This document shows positions 47,300 through 58,267 of a stretch of 64,000 nucleotides of DNA, in pieces. Both the position numbers and the translations under genes were made by a program. The stretch's first letter is position 1. Every line of letters begins with the position of its first letter. The notes beneath the pieces were generated by a model. It had not been told where the DNA came from. It saw only the letters and a program-made list of their open reading frames with translations, and made no database searches. The DNA is from Anthoceros angustus (taxonomy: Eukaryota > Streptophyta > Anthocerotopsida > Anthocerotales > Anthocerotaceae), in the NCBI GenBank assembly GCA_010909165.1, contig MU008184.1:496001-560000 (forward strand). Direction: 5' to 3'.

Positions 47300-48660
47300 A
47301 TACCATTCCTATTTTGAAATGCATGCATTGCATGCTTCACGCAATCTCCTGTTGCATGCATTACCGAAGCCAATAATTAAGAGCTGCTTAGAGAAGACTC
47401 TTAATGATAAGAGATTTCTAAGAAATGCATGCATACTTCATGCAATCTCTTGTTGCAAGCATTACCCGTAGCCACTAATCAAGAGCTGCCTAGAGAGGAC
47501 TCTTAATGATAAGAGGTTTCCAAGAATTTCCGGGGTTAGCAGTAGCTTAATAGTTGAGCCAAGCCACGCATTAGAGCTAGGGCTTAGAAGCATCAATCAA
47601 TCATTCATTCTAAGCTTGTGAGATATATAAGGGCTAGAACAAGGGCTTAGAGCCATCAATCATTCACTCATTCTACGGTACAAGCCTTGTGTTGAGAGAT
47701 TCTACGCTGCAAGCCTTGTGTTAAGAGAGTTGTGGACAACCGTTAGTGAGCGTGAGCTTGCCATTGAGAGGGAGAGCTATCAATGAGCTTGTCATTGAGT
47801 CAAGTGCACGAGCTGCTAGTGAGCTTGTCATTGAGTCAAGGGCGAGAGCTACTAGAGAGCTTGTCATTGAGTCAAGGGCAATAGCCAGTTGGACGTATAG
47901 TTAGACTCAAGTGGTTCAAGGGCAGTAACGAGTTGGGTGTAGAGTTAGACACAAGTGATTCAAGGGCAAAACAAGTTGGGGGTTGCAGAGTTGTGTTGAG
48001 AGAGCTGTGGAGAGCCGTTAGTGAGCTTGTCATTGAGTAACGGAGAGCTGCTAGTGAGCTTATCATTGAGTCAAGGGCAGTAGCCAGTTGGATGTAGAGT
48101 TAGACTCAAGTGATTCAAGGGCAATAATCAATTGGCTGTAGAGTTAGACACAAATGATTCAAGGGCATAACAAGTTGGGCGTAGAGTTAGAAGTGTATTA
48201 TTTGAATAAAGAGGAGTTCGACTAAAGTGATTCAAGGGCAGTAATCAACCGTTAGTGAGCTTGTCTTTGAGTAAAAGAGAGCTGCTAGTGAGCTTGTCAT
48301 TGAGTCAAGGGCAGTAGCCAATTGGACGTAGAGTTAGACTCAAGTGATTCAAGGGCAGTAATCAAGTGGTTGTAGAGTTTGACACAAATGATTCAAGGGC
48401 AGAACAAGTTGGGCGTAGAGTTAGATTCAAGTGTGTATTATGTGAATAAAGAACAGCACCACGAGGAGATGGGTATGTGAGTGTCAATTGATGGTGGGCT
48501 ACTCCTTGAGGAAGTGGTTTGCGTGTCGTTAATTGATGGTGGGTTATTCCTTGAGGACATGGTTCGCGTATCGTTAATTGACGGCGGGCTACTCCTCGAG
48601 GAGGTGGTCGAGTAGGGACGTCAAGTGATATTGATGGCGGGCTACTTGGATCCGTCCACC
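47300..48660. repeat. LTR-like block with internal tandem repeats
   Basis: 47320-47525 holds a two-copy repeat of about 113 bp containing ATGCATGC...CAATCTC.TGTTGCA and GACTCTTAATGATAAGAG. From 47750 to 48450 variants of GTGAGCTTGTCATTGAGTCA and GTAGAGTTAGACTCAAGTGA recur in several higher-order units. Two AATAAAGA words (48206, 48444) resemble polyadenylation signals. From 48490 to 48640 GATGGTGGGCTACTCCTTGA-type words repeat four times. No coding domain seen. An LTR is the likeliest source. Confidence 0.6.
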
Positions 48661-49250
48661 ATCATCTACTCTGCACGTTGTAGTGCTGCGTCGTAAGCTG
48701 GAAAACACTAAGAATTGGTGCATGTCTTTTATCAAGAGTGAATTAACGAGGTCCTAGACCGCTGGAAAGCCGATACTTGTGAGCTGGAGAACGCTGAGAA
48801 TTGGTGCATGTCTTTGATCAAGAGTGAACTTACGAGTCTGCTTCCCTTGTCGTTTCTTTACTGTCCCACATCATCATGCACTTCTCTACGCCAGTCCATG
48901 AATGTCTGCAGAAGTGGGACCTACCATTTTCGTCCCAAAGGGGACGATGGCAGGAGATGATATCCGCTGCTCCATGATATGAAGCTCTCGGTACGAGAGT
49001 GAGCAAGATGATATCCGCTCCATGATATGGAGCTCTAGGTACGAGAGTTGGCAAGGTTTTGCCATCTCACTCAGTTTGGACCGCAGGACGCTTAGCCCTG
49101 CAGCTATTCCCTCCATCCACACCCACCTTCTTTAGTCTCTGAAACCAACACTAAAGAGCTACTTAGAGTTGCATGCCTTCAATGTTTTGTAACTAGAGCA
49201 AAACTTTAGGTGATTTAAAAGGTCACGGAGAGGTTCGTTATTTGCAAGCT
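48661..49250. other. spacer and fibrillin 3' flank
   Basis: Two near-copies of GAATTGGTGCATGTCTTTT/GATCAAGAGTGAA (48710 and 48795) and two of GATATCCGCTGCTCCATGATA or GATATCCGCTCCATGATA (48958 and 49010). No gene recognised. Confidence 0.4.
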
Positions 49251-49251
49251 T

Positions 49252-50846
49252 TTAGGTTTCTCCAGGAATGTTTGCTGATTTTGCCCTGGCAGCCACGAAG
49301 ACAGAGCCCTTGTCGCCTCGCCCAATGCGGAAATTGGCATCCAAGTAGGTTGTGTCCACCCATCTGTCCAAGGCCAGCTACAGTAAATTCGCCTGAAAAA
49401 GGAGGGCATCGTTTGTAATTCGGGAGCTTACCCTTTCGGGCTGACCCAGGTCAGAGATATGGTAGGAGACTTCCACCCGCCAAGCTTCACATCGAAGTTG
49501 TCGAAGGTCACGTTCAGTCTCACAGCGCCCTTGCTTGTTGCTGGGGCCTTTACTGCCCGCCCCCTGATCGTTAACGAGCCTGCAGGGAGATAAGAGTTAA
49601 ACTGAAGTCAAGAAAAAGGGCATGAACTAACACATAACAATGATTGATCGACTGGTCGCTTGGACCACTGGGACTTACCAGTCACACAGAAGATGGTGAA
49701 GTCTGCAATGTTTGCTGCAGTTCCCTTGGCAGTATCGATGATCTGGCATGAGCAACAGAACATACCATCTGAATCTATGTTCGTTAAGCACGATGAAATT
49801 AAAAACTCTTCTAGGTTTAAGGGTGTACCTGAGAGCTCCTTGTCTGCCTTACAGACCCTAATGCAAGAGGCTTCAACGTGTACAAGAACGGACCTTCCTC
49901 CACGCCAGCAAATTTGTCCACTGGCTCATCTACACATAAACATCCCAGCAAATTGTGCATAAAATGGTCCCCCTCCCCTGATGAATACAGCCAAGAGTGA
50001 TATAACAGAGCAGGAGAATGTCACTAGGATACCGTCAATAGGTGCCGTATACAGAGATGACCAAAGACCTGACAGTAATGGAGAATTGATGGGGTCCGAT
50101 GTGGGGTTCAAGTCTTCCAAATCCTACAAGAGACAAAGGCTTCACTTCAAGCACGTATATTTTGTCGCTCATACACGTTACCTCACGCATGACAGCTCAA
50201 TGCCGTTGCAGAATATTCATAGCAAGAAGCACTTGCCTGGATAATGCTTAAAATTCTCCTCCTCTGATCAGGTGTTGTGGCCTGAAACGAGGCCAGATCA
50301 AGAAGAGCTTTCAGAAAGCCATAGGTAGAGACAGCCATCCTTCGACGCTCAAGCATGATAACTTGTGGTGATCACGATGTATGGCAGAGGCCTTCCACCA
50401 GTGCCATACATGGTGAACACCACAAGTCTAGAACCTGTGCATAACCGACGTTATGGCCACCTTGCCTCGATTTGTATTGGCCACAGCCCGTATGATCGCT
50501 TTCTTCAATTCTTCTGTACTCCCATCATTGTATGACGGGGATGTCACACACGCACCGGCTCCTGCACTACCGTCATCGATGCTCTTCCTTGTCACAACTC
50601 GGTCTCCAGGAAACTGAACCAGGTGTGCTGGGCTCTGCATCGAACATCAAAGAAAATACGAAGGTTTATCACAGGTTTTCGATCACTGACTGACAGCAGC
50701 AAAACAAACCAATCCTCATGAAGGCAAAAGGAGTTCACTATACCACTCAGTGGCAACCTCAAACTTACCTTCCAGCGTGCTAATGTTCTGCTACTGTCCG
50801 ACGGCCGTAGGAAGAGAACCCGGTCACGACTGGAACAATCCACCAT
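49252..50846 (-). CDS. plastid lipid-associated protein / fibrillin (PAP_fibrillin) gene
   Basis: Fibrillins are plastoglobule or thylakoid-associated lipid-binding proteins. Exons (minus): 50769-50846, 50461-50634, 50237-50281, 50033-50123, 49828-49929, 49679-49742, 49446-49579 and 49252-49377. They total about 270 residues in phase. Family landmarks in order: ELKKAIIRAVANTNRGK, then DLEDLNPTSDP, LSGLWSSLYTAP, IIDTAKGTAANIADF, VRLNVTFDNFDV and the C-terminal WVDTTYLDANFRIGRGDKG followed by SVFVAAR. The first roughly 60 residues are Ser/Arg-rich as expected of a transit peptide. The start is the ATG at 50846; an upstream exon is possible. Intron 3 uses a GC donor (CAG|GCAAGT). The exon 7 donor is ambiguous: GTCAGC (used here) keeps the C-terminal signature in frame, while GTAAGC 14 bases further does not. 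Head-to-head with the MAEA gene. Confidence 0.85.
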
Positions 50847-51495
50847 AGCCCCGACCTGCACCCACTTTCAAATGGTTAGGAAAATAATGGTCAAAAATGA
50901 CCCTGCAGACAAACAACGAGAGAACAGCGCGAGATAAACCGGAACGGGGAGAAGAACAGATGCAGCCATAGCTTGAACGTGATGCCACAACCACAACAGC
51001 ACACACACCAACCTGTCCTCGGTCACCAGGAACTCGTGTGAAACCAGGAGTCCACCACGTATACCCTAACTCAGATGCTGCATCGTCGGTGGCAGTTGAG
51101 TGGGGCCTGAGCCCAGATCGTGAGAAGGATGGACGACCCAGGTCCGTTCCCGCCCCCCTTCTCTTTCCCGTCCCCTTTCTTTCTGTTTTGCCTGCCGTGA
51201 TTGCTAGTGCCTCTTTGTTTCAACAGGCTACTTCTCGCACTGTTCCTTCACATTGCCGATTCCGAAAGACGACAAGGCGATTACTATGCAACTGAATTGG
51301 GTCTCGACCGTCCCATAGTCCAGCCATGTATAGCGAATTTGGGCTCACAGCAGGTCTTGTGATTCCGCTGGTTAAAGTGAGTGCGGTAGGGTTGCGAAGA
51401 TGGTGTTACTGACGGACACGGGCACGGGCTCTTTGTGCGGCATGCACGGGGTAGTCTGACGGGACCAGAGGATCTGCGGAAGAGCGTGAATCGCG
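50847..51495. promoter_or_regulatory. shared intergenic region between fibrillin and MAEA genes
   Basis: 649 bases separate the two divergent start codons. No coding family is present. Likely holds both promoters and 5'UTRs. Confidence 0.5.
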
Positions 51496-52731
51496 ATGGA
51501 GCTAGAAGGAATGCAGAACGGCACATCTGCAGTGCCATCTGCGGGGTTGTCGTCTGCGCCTGCTGCTCGGAGCAGCGAAGTGCTTTCGGACACGATCAGG
51601 CTCGAGCACCAGCTGGTGAAGGTCCCGCACGAACAGCTCAAGAGGTGCCTTAGGGCCAGCGGCCGGCTGGTGGAGAAGGAGGTGAATGCGGTGGTTGCAG
51701 GGGTGGTGGAGGCAGGGGACAGGCCCATCTCCAAGGACGAGGCGGTGCAGCACCTGACGTCGCTTGTTTCGCGGTTGCAAGGGTTGAAGCGGAAGCTGGA
51801 TGAGAGCAACAAGAGCGAGAGTGCGCAGGTGCAGAGGTCCAGGGCCAGGCTGGACCACCTTACTATGCTGAAAGTGAGCAACAAGGAGGTGCAGGCCAGG
51901 TGCAATAGCATCCGCGTGGACCGTGTTCTGGTGGACTACATGCTGCGGTCGTCCCATTATGGTACGGCGTTGAAGCTGGCAGAGTCGAATGACATCCAGG
52001 AGCTGACAGATTTTGATCTGTTTGAGGATGCCCACAAGGTAATAGATGCATTGAGTAACAGAGACTGCTCCGAGGCTCTAGCCTGGTGCAACGAGAACAA
52101 GTCCAAGCTGAAGAAATCCAAGAGCAAGCTGGAATTCAAGCTTCGGCTCCAGGAGTTCATCGAGCTGGTGCGGGCAGAGAAGATGATGGACGCCATCACG
52201 TATGCCAGGAAGCACCTGGCAGCATGGGGGTCCACCAACATGAAGGAGCTGCAGCAGGCCATGGCAACCTTAGCTTTCAGAAGCAACACCGACTGTGCAG
52301 GCTACAAGATTCTCTTTGACATGAAGCAATGGGAGAACTTGATCCAGCAGTTCAAGCAGGAGCTGTACAAGTTGTATGGTATGACCCTTGAGCCGCTTCT
52401 CAACATCCAGCTACAAGCTGGCCTGTCTGCTCTGAAGACACCGTTCTGCTACGAGGAGGGATGCACGAAGGAGGATCCTCTCTCCCAGTCCACCTTCAGG
52501 CAACTGGCGGAGCCATTGCCATTTGCGAAGCACATTCACTCCAAATTGGTATGCTTCATCTCCAAGGAGCTAATGAACGAAGACAACCCTCCTCTGGTGC
52601 TGCCAAACGGCTATGTATACAGTAAGAGGGCCTTGGAAGAGATGGCAAGAAGAAACCACGGCAGGATTGTTTGTCCTAGAACTAACTTGGAGTGTAATTT
52701 CAGTGAGCTTTCCAAGGCCTATATCTGTTAA
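51496..52731 (+). CDS. MAEA: MAEA / Gid9-type subunit of the CTLH (GID) E3 ubiquitin ligase complex
   Basis: One of the RING-like catalytic-module subunits of the CTLH/GID ligase, known in yeast to drive turnover of gluconeogenic enzymes; plant targets are less known. The 411-residue protein is encoded by one uninterrupted exon. Order: N-terminal helical region (1-130); LisH about 141-173 (RVLVDYMLRSSHYGTALKLA); CTLH about 179-237 (EALAWCNENKSKLKKSKSKL, FIELVRAEKMMDAITYARKH); CRA region about 238-330; Gid-type RING-like about 338-405. The RING-like part contains SKLVCFISKELM, NPPLVLPNGYVYSK, ALEEMARRNHGRIVCP and ECNFSELSKAYIC with stop. Length matches the family. The start is the first in-frame ATG with the conserved N-terminal layout. 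The absence of introns contrasts with all other genes here. Convergent with phosphatase A. Confidence 0.95.
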   Translation: MELEGMQNGTSAVPSAGLSSAPAARSSEVLSDTIRLEHQLVKVPHEQLKRCLRASGRLVEKEVNAVVAGVVEAGDRPISKDEAVQHLTSLVSRLQGLKRKLDESNKSESAQVQRSRARLDHLTMLKVSNKEVQARCNSIRVDRVLVDYMLRSSHYGTALKLAESNDIQELTDFDLFEDAHKVIDALSNRDCSEALAWCNENKSKLKKSKSKLEFKLRLQEFIELVRAEKMMDAITYARKHLAAWGSTNMKELQQAMATLAFRSNTDCAGYKILFDMKQWENLIQQFKQELYKLYGMTLEPLLNIQLQAGLSALKTPFCYEEGCTKEDPLSQSTFRQLAEPLPFAKHIHSKLVCFISKELMNEDNPPLVLPNGYVYSKRALEEMARRNHGRIVCPRTNLECNFSELSKAYIC

Positions 52732-53322
52732 CAGGATCGTGCTAGGTTCCAGCTACTTGGTAACCTGTCTTGAAATAAGAATTAAAATCTTCCTAGATGT
52801 CATTAAAGATTAGAGAATTCGTTCTCTGCGAGAAGTAGACTGAAAGCGCGGAGTACCTACTGTATAAGGTCGCCCTCGCCCCTCATGACTCTCATCAAAT
52901 ATGATCATCGGTCCTCCGCGGTCTACAGTTCGCTATATTGTAGGCAGAAGACTTGCGGAATCTATACGACTTCAACCCGGAATTGGACGTCATCGTGCGA
53001 AACGTGTATTTTCCATTTTAGGCTTTATTTGAGTGCGGAGTCTTTCATCCGCTAGAGAAAAAGTACAGAAATTTATCAGCTCAATCACATATCTGCCTCG
53101 GGAGAACATTATAGGCGGGAGGAAGTCCATCAGACTTCGCAAGCAGTATGGGTTAAAACCTACTATTCCGACAAAACGAGTCACCAGGCTGCCAGTGAAA
53201 TGAATATACGTGACCAGCTTGCCAACATCTCCGGCCACCAGCGTTCCTTCACTTGTCATGCATTTTCTGCAATCGGAGACGGAATGCATGTGTCTCAGGC
53301 AGATTAGAGTCCAGAAGGAGCA
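52732..53322. other. convergent spacer
   Basis: 3' flanks of MAEA and phosphatase A. No gene seen. Confidence 0.4.
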
Positions 53323-55256
53323 CTACAAATCGGAAACCCTGTGGCACTGCAATCGGAAGTCATGATCCGTCAACAAGCACCACTTCACGTGCTGCTTGAA
53401 CTGCTCCAGTGTGAACAGACTCTGTTTGGCGGTTCCAGTAGGGGGGAACGCACTTCCAGCTTGCCATACAGAGAGTGCTTCTTCCTTCCCGTTGTATAGA
53501 ACTCTGACATACAGCTGGTCTCCACTGGGGGGCTTGAGCAGCTCCACCACGATGAAGGATGCGTAAAATGGCCAAGTCTTCCATGGCGAGCCGAGGCATA
53601 CTGCAAGAGGGTCATTGTCGAGTAAAGGTGTCAATGCCCCTGCCATTGCAAGTATGACATCTTGGATTGAAGAAGAGGGGGAAGAATTAACCTGAGAGTG
53701 GAAGAATGGTCGCGTCATGGCCCGAGTATAGAAACAAGGAAGGGGTGATGGCCGTCTGGTCACGGACCTTACCCATCGCGGCTGTGATGTCTCCAAGGAG
53801 CCTCCCCATGGACAGCTGACAGATTTCTTGGTTCTGGTGGATACCGCAACGACGAGTGGAGTCAGAGGCACAGAATAATCAAGAGCAACAAGTGCACTGG
53901 TAGGGTAAGGTAAGGTAAGCAAGGGCAAGTGGGATGGACCTGAAACGTGGCCATGTAATTCCTCGCTAGTCTTTGCACAACTTCCTGTGTTTCAGTGTAG
54001 ATCACACCCGCAGGCAATGCATCACCATGGCACTTCCAACAGTTGATCACATCCATTGCCTACTCTTTCCAAACACCCGACATCAATACCAGTTTCGATT
54101 TCAACACAGCTGCTCTCACAATGCACAGGGTACAAGGCTGCTGCATCCTACCAGCAGCCAAGGAAAGAAACGAGTATCTTTAGGTAGCCCAAAGTAGAGT
54201 TGCAAAGCTTGTTTCAATCCCTGATGGAAGAAACCAAGGTCACAGATGATGAGCAAGTTGTCACGATAATGAAGAAAGCAAGCTGTCATGTCAAGCAAAC
54301 CGCCGGCTTCGTGCCTCCGGCTAAAGAAAGCACCTGATATCGTGCCTGCCAGCTGAGATTCCCATCCGGCTGCAAACTCAACTCCCTCCACTTACTTCTC
54401 CACAACTTCTGTAGTCTACATCAGTGAGAAACCACCCAGCATGAAAGCACATGGATCAGTCCAAGTGATGAGCACGACACCAAAGGTTGAAATTACTGTG
54501 AAACTACCGAGGGCAGCTCTCGTTGTTGTACAGATTCTCCTGATGCTCGGGACGCCTTGTTATGGGGACCAATGCAGCAGCTGCGGGGGACCCTAGCAGG
54601 CCTTCGAGAACGTACCACGCTGGCATGGACATGTTCACCTCAGGTAAGTGTCCGGTCAGGAGATCTCTCCAAGGTGGCAAACATTGAACAATTCCAGAGT
54701 ACCTTTACCTGTCATGTGCGTGCGCTTGTAGGTGGTGGACCTCACAGCCAGGGAGGACGACGGTTCTTCAGCAGACAACCTAAGCGACTCCCAGTAATAC
54801 CTCCTCAACCAGCTTCCAAGCTCCCGAGCCTGTCTCGCACCTGCCACCAATTCGCATTCAGGATTCAATTGCAACCGGATTGCAACGGGATTTCAACTAG
54901 CTTCCGCCCCAAAGAAGGGAAGTAAGCAACCAACCCTGTTGCGTGAGCTGGCCCCAAGGATGCTCCTGTGCATAGTAAGGCTCCAATTCCGGCATAAGAG
55001 TGGAAGCATCTTGCAGTCTGGCTGCCCACAACTCTCCATGATCCTTTTCGTTCAGGTTCCCTGGAGTTGGAGATCGATCTCCATGCCTAAACAATACATG
55101 CGCCTGGGAAGGCACCGGAACAGTAACTTCAAGCACCACATAGCGAGAATGCACCTGAACAAGTTCCAGTTGTACACCGAGATCCACAGCTACTGCCAAG
55201 AACCGAGAGAGGAATGGCAGAAAATCCAACCTGCACAGCCTGAAGCACAATTCCAT
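53323..55256 (-). CDS. histidine acid phosphatase A (lysophosphatidic acid phosphatase type 6-like)
   Basis: Branch-2 histidine phosphatases cleave phosphomonoesters through a phospho-histidine; the type 6 branch acts on lysophosphatidic acid in animals. Exons (minus): 55155-55256, 54935-55103, 54709-54840, 54508-54664, 54334-54415, 54152-54220, 53940-54059, 53692-53833 and 53323-53639. They give 429 residues, fully in phase. Catalytic motif RHGDRSP is at 40-46 (His41), substrate-pocket Arg124 is in VRST, and the HD pair His316-Asp317 is in YSGHDATILPL. The N-terminus MELCFRLCRLDFLPFLSRFL is hydrophobic, fitting a signal or anchor. Other family-like phrases: HPWGQLTQQG, RPEHQENLYNN, CHGDALPAG and VELLKPPSGD. 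Intron 1 is only about 51 bases. Intact by every test available, and tandem with copy B. Confidence 0.92.
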
Positions 55257-56215
55257 CCACGATTGCCGGCTCGTACGGATGTGGCTCCGTCGGTTCCATT
55301 CCAGGTAGCCAATTCAAGCAGCCAGCAAGCTTGATTGGTGTCCCTGGAACTTACGTTTCTTTACCCTATAAGCTTTTTGTGGGGCCAGAATCGGATTCGC
55401 TGCAGTAAAAAGCTCAAAAGCGGCACTTGCTATGGAAGGATTCCAATTTCCAGAGGCAGAAGCTGGTGTGGGGACCATCTTTTCTGGACCCTGCCAGGTG
55501 GTGGGACAACAGGCCAGATGGGTCATGGTGCATCTTTTTCCTAGTCGAGGTCTGGCATCTGGCAGAAAATGTAGTGTCATGTGTTCCACAGCGTATTAAT
55601 CCTAATTGCTGGTTGTCAGCTGCCTGGTGAAGGGGAATTGTGGGACGTGCACGCAGGGTTTTTACAAGCGTGGCCACAAAGCATGTGGTCACATGTAATG
55701 CCCTGGTAGCTGGGCATGCAACTCATGCGCACGACCAAGAGGCCCTTCTTCTGCATGCACAAAAGGAGCAGCTGCAGGAAGGTCGGATTGGAGCTCAACC
55801 ATGTTACTTTTGCTTACCTTCTGAAGGCATGTGCGATTGCCGGTGCCTTACAGAAGGACAGGCAGATGCAGTGACAGAATGTCGAAGAGGACAGCTGCCA
55901 CACTTTGCGCACATGTATACCAAACTGTTGCTACAACCACGTCATTCTCGTGAACTCCAAAGCTAGTGTGCCTACATTTACATATGCCTGGCGGAGACCG
56001 GCAAACATCAGACTGTCCATTCCAGCAATGCCCTCTTGTTTAACGCTCCCGTAGGGATGAAGGGCTTCGAATTCCTGGCCCAAGCAGCTTCAGAAGCAAC
56101 CAGCTGTTGACCTTACCTCTGCAGAACTCTCCACGGATGCAAGCAAACTCTACGGTGGTCTTCAAGAAGACTCTAAGACTCAAGAGTTTGAAAACTTGGA
56201 ACTGTACAAGAGTTG
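55257..56215. promoter_or_regulatory. upstream region of phosphatase A, shared with copy B
   Basis: Duplicated upstream of copy B at about 60525-61290. Matching blocks include CTATGGAAGGATTCCAATTT (55431 and 60774) and CAGAACTCTCCACG (56121 and 61195). Copy B lacks parts of the 55.8-56.0 kb stretch. No conserved coding frame, so it is probably promoter and leader carried along in the duplication. Confidence 0.5.
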
Positions 56216-56394
56216 ATCCGTCTGGACTCCTTCCTGCAGCCCAGAGGACCCCTCAAAATGTAGCCGAAGAGTGACTGTGGAAGCGTTAAACTGGTTCGGT
56301 GTCGGCAACCAAGAAGAAGGCTCTGCCTGATTCTCTGATGGAAAAGTTGATCGTGTCAACCGTCCTTGGGGGCATGAAAGCTTTCACTTTTGTG

Positions 56395-56650
56395 TAGGAC
56401 TTCTCGTTCCCCTTGATCTCCGAATGTTTGGCCGCCTGTGCTTAAAATTTCGGCCACGGTTTTGGCACGCTTGCACCGTCCGTTTGGATCGACTCTCATT
56501 CTGTCTACAAAGGTACTGGCTCAGACAAGTGAGCAAGTGCAAGTGTCCTCGGCCATCGAGTGGAATTGATTTGCGTGAGTCTGCTCGGCAGGAGGAAGAA
56601 AATTCTAGCTGCGTGATTTCGTGCTTGGTGTAGAAAACCCTGCCTGGTTC
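56395..56650. repeat. dispersed repeat family 3, copy 2
   Basis: Alignable with 46738-46995 through TTCCCCTTGATC, GGCCACGGTTTTGG or GACCACGGTTTGGG, TTTGGATCGAC and GTCTGCTCGGCAGGAG. Lies immediately before the truncated LINE. Confidence 0.65.
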
Positions 56651-56654
56651 TTAG

Positions 56655-58267
56655 ATGAAAAAGTTCATGTATTGTGAAACGTGCATCAAGACTCCCCGTG
56701 GTTTGTCTTCCCACCAGATCCCTATCCAACTTGGCGTTCGCGAGGGCGACCCTTTGTCCCCAAATCTCTTTGGGTTGTATATTGATGAGTTTGAGGAATG
56801 GCTTCTTCGATCTGGCGACCCTGGTGCTCGGCTATTTCTGGAAAGTATTCCTATCCTCCTATATGCGGATGATATTGTTCTTTTATCTCATTCCCCGGAG
56901 GGCCTGCAAAAGCAACTGGATGTTTTATCCCTTTTTGTAAAACCAAGGGTCTCTTTGTCAATCTGCAAGACCAAGATTATGCGGTTCAACACTCGGGATT
57001 ACAAGGGTGATTGCAAATTTTATTATGATGGTCGGAGGTGGAGATGGTTCGATCCTATACTTATCTGGTATCACTATTTTGGTCCTAAATTTAACTGGAC
57101 CTCCTCTGCCTCCTCCCGCGCTACCAAGGGGATGGGCTCTGTCTGTGCTAGCCGTTCTTTTATCTGAGGATGAATCTTGAGGATATCAATCTTGAGCGGT
57201 TGTTCAACACTATGGTAATTCCCTCCGCCTTGTATGGCGCTGAAATTTGGGGCCGGATCTTTCCCTTCTTCTTGGGCGAAGGTGGAAAGGGTTCAATCTT
57301 CCTTTCTCCGCTCACATTGCTTGTAAGCGTTCAACTCCATTACCCATCCTCCTTTACGAATTTGCGCCTTTCCCTCGAACTTGATGGCCTTTTTCGTCTC
57401 TCATCCTTTCTTTACCGCCTCCACCTCCTTGATATTGCTAATCCCATTTTGGATCCCCTTACCTCCTCCTTGCCTTTAGGTCCTCCGCTCGCTCACGGCT
57501 CAATCTTGACCCACAAGCTTCTTTTCTTTGGCTTTCTCAAGCTGCCAAGCTTAGAAGATTCGAGTTTGAACCTTTTCGACTCCTTGGCCTCTCCCTCCTC
57601 CCAACTCCCCTTTCTCACATCCCCCAACCACTCCATTCGGGCCCTTAAATTAAGATACCTTCGCCTCACCGGTCCCCTCTTTCCTTTTCCCCTCTCACTT
57701 CTAGACTCCGCTTTTACAAAGGCAGGCTCAGTTAATCCTCCCTCAGTAAATTTCCTACCACCTTGCTACCTCGGTTCCCCCTTTCCTTCAAACTCCGCAC
57801 ACTCATAGGTCAATTTCGTGTTAGCTCCCACCACCTCCGGATTGAGACCGACCGTTGGCTCAAGCCTACCCCTCCCAAGGCGATAGGATGCAAGCTTTGC
57901 TCCTTGGATCCTGAATCTGAATCACACTTCCTCTTTTATTGTCCTGCCTATGCCGATATTCGGTCTCGTTACTCTCTTCTTTTTGAATGTGCCGGCTTCT
58001 CGCTGCGCAGATTTTTCTCTTTCCACATTCCTAGGCTCTCTGGACTATGTCTCTCTGAGCTTCTTGATCTTCGGCAGTCCTTGTTGGACTCCTTGTAGTC
58101 TTTGCCTTCTTTTCTGCTTCCCTCATACAGGTACTGCTTCTCTAGTTCAGACGTACGTAAGTGTACTCGGTTTTTAAACCTCTTTTACGCTGTACTATCT
58201 CTGTCCCATGATGGTTCTTCCATCCTTAGTGGACATAAATAAAGTTGTTGTTGTTGTTGTTGTTGGG
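56655..58267 (+). mobile_element. 5'-truncated LINE with reverse transcriptase and (GTT)n tail
   Basis: Non-LTR retrotransposon remnant. The plus strand reads GVREGDPLSPNLFGLYIDEF, then LLYADDIVLLSHSPEGL, the fingers/palm boxes of reverse transcriptase with the YADD catalytic pair. After frame changes come RLFNTMVIPSALYGAEIWG and, at 57.8-57.95 kb, CKLCSLDPESESHFLFYCPA, a Cys/His C-terminal motif usual in plant LINEs. The 3' end is CCTTAGTGGACATAAATAAA followed by about eight GTT units (58241-58267). The 5' part (endonuclease, ORF1) is missing. It sits between the two phosphatase genes. Confidence 0.88.

Noticed and set aside
47300-48660. CRISPR-like regular repeats
   Set aside because: Spacing is irregular, spacers are themselves repetitive and the setting is a plant nuclear genome.
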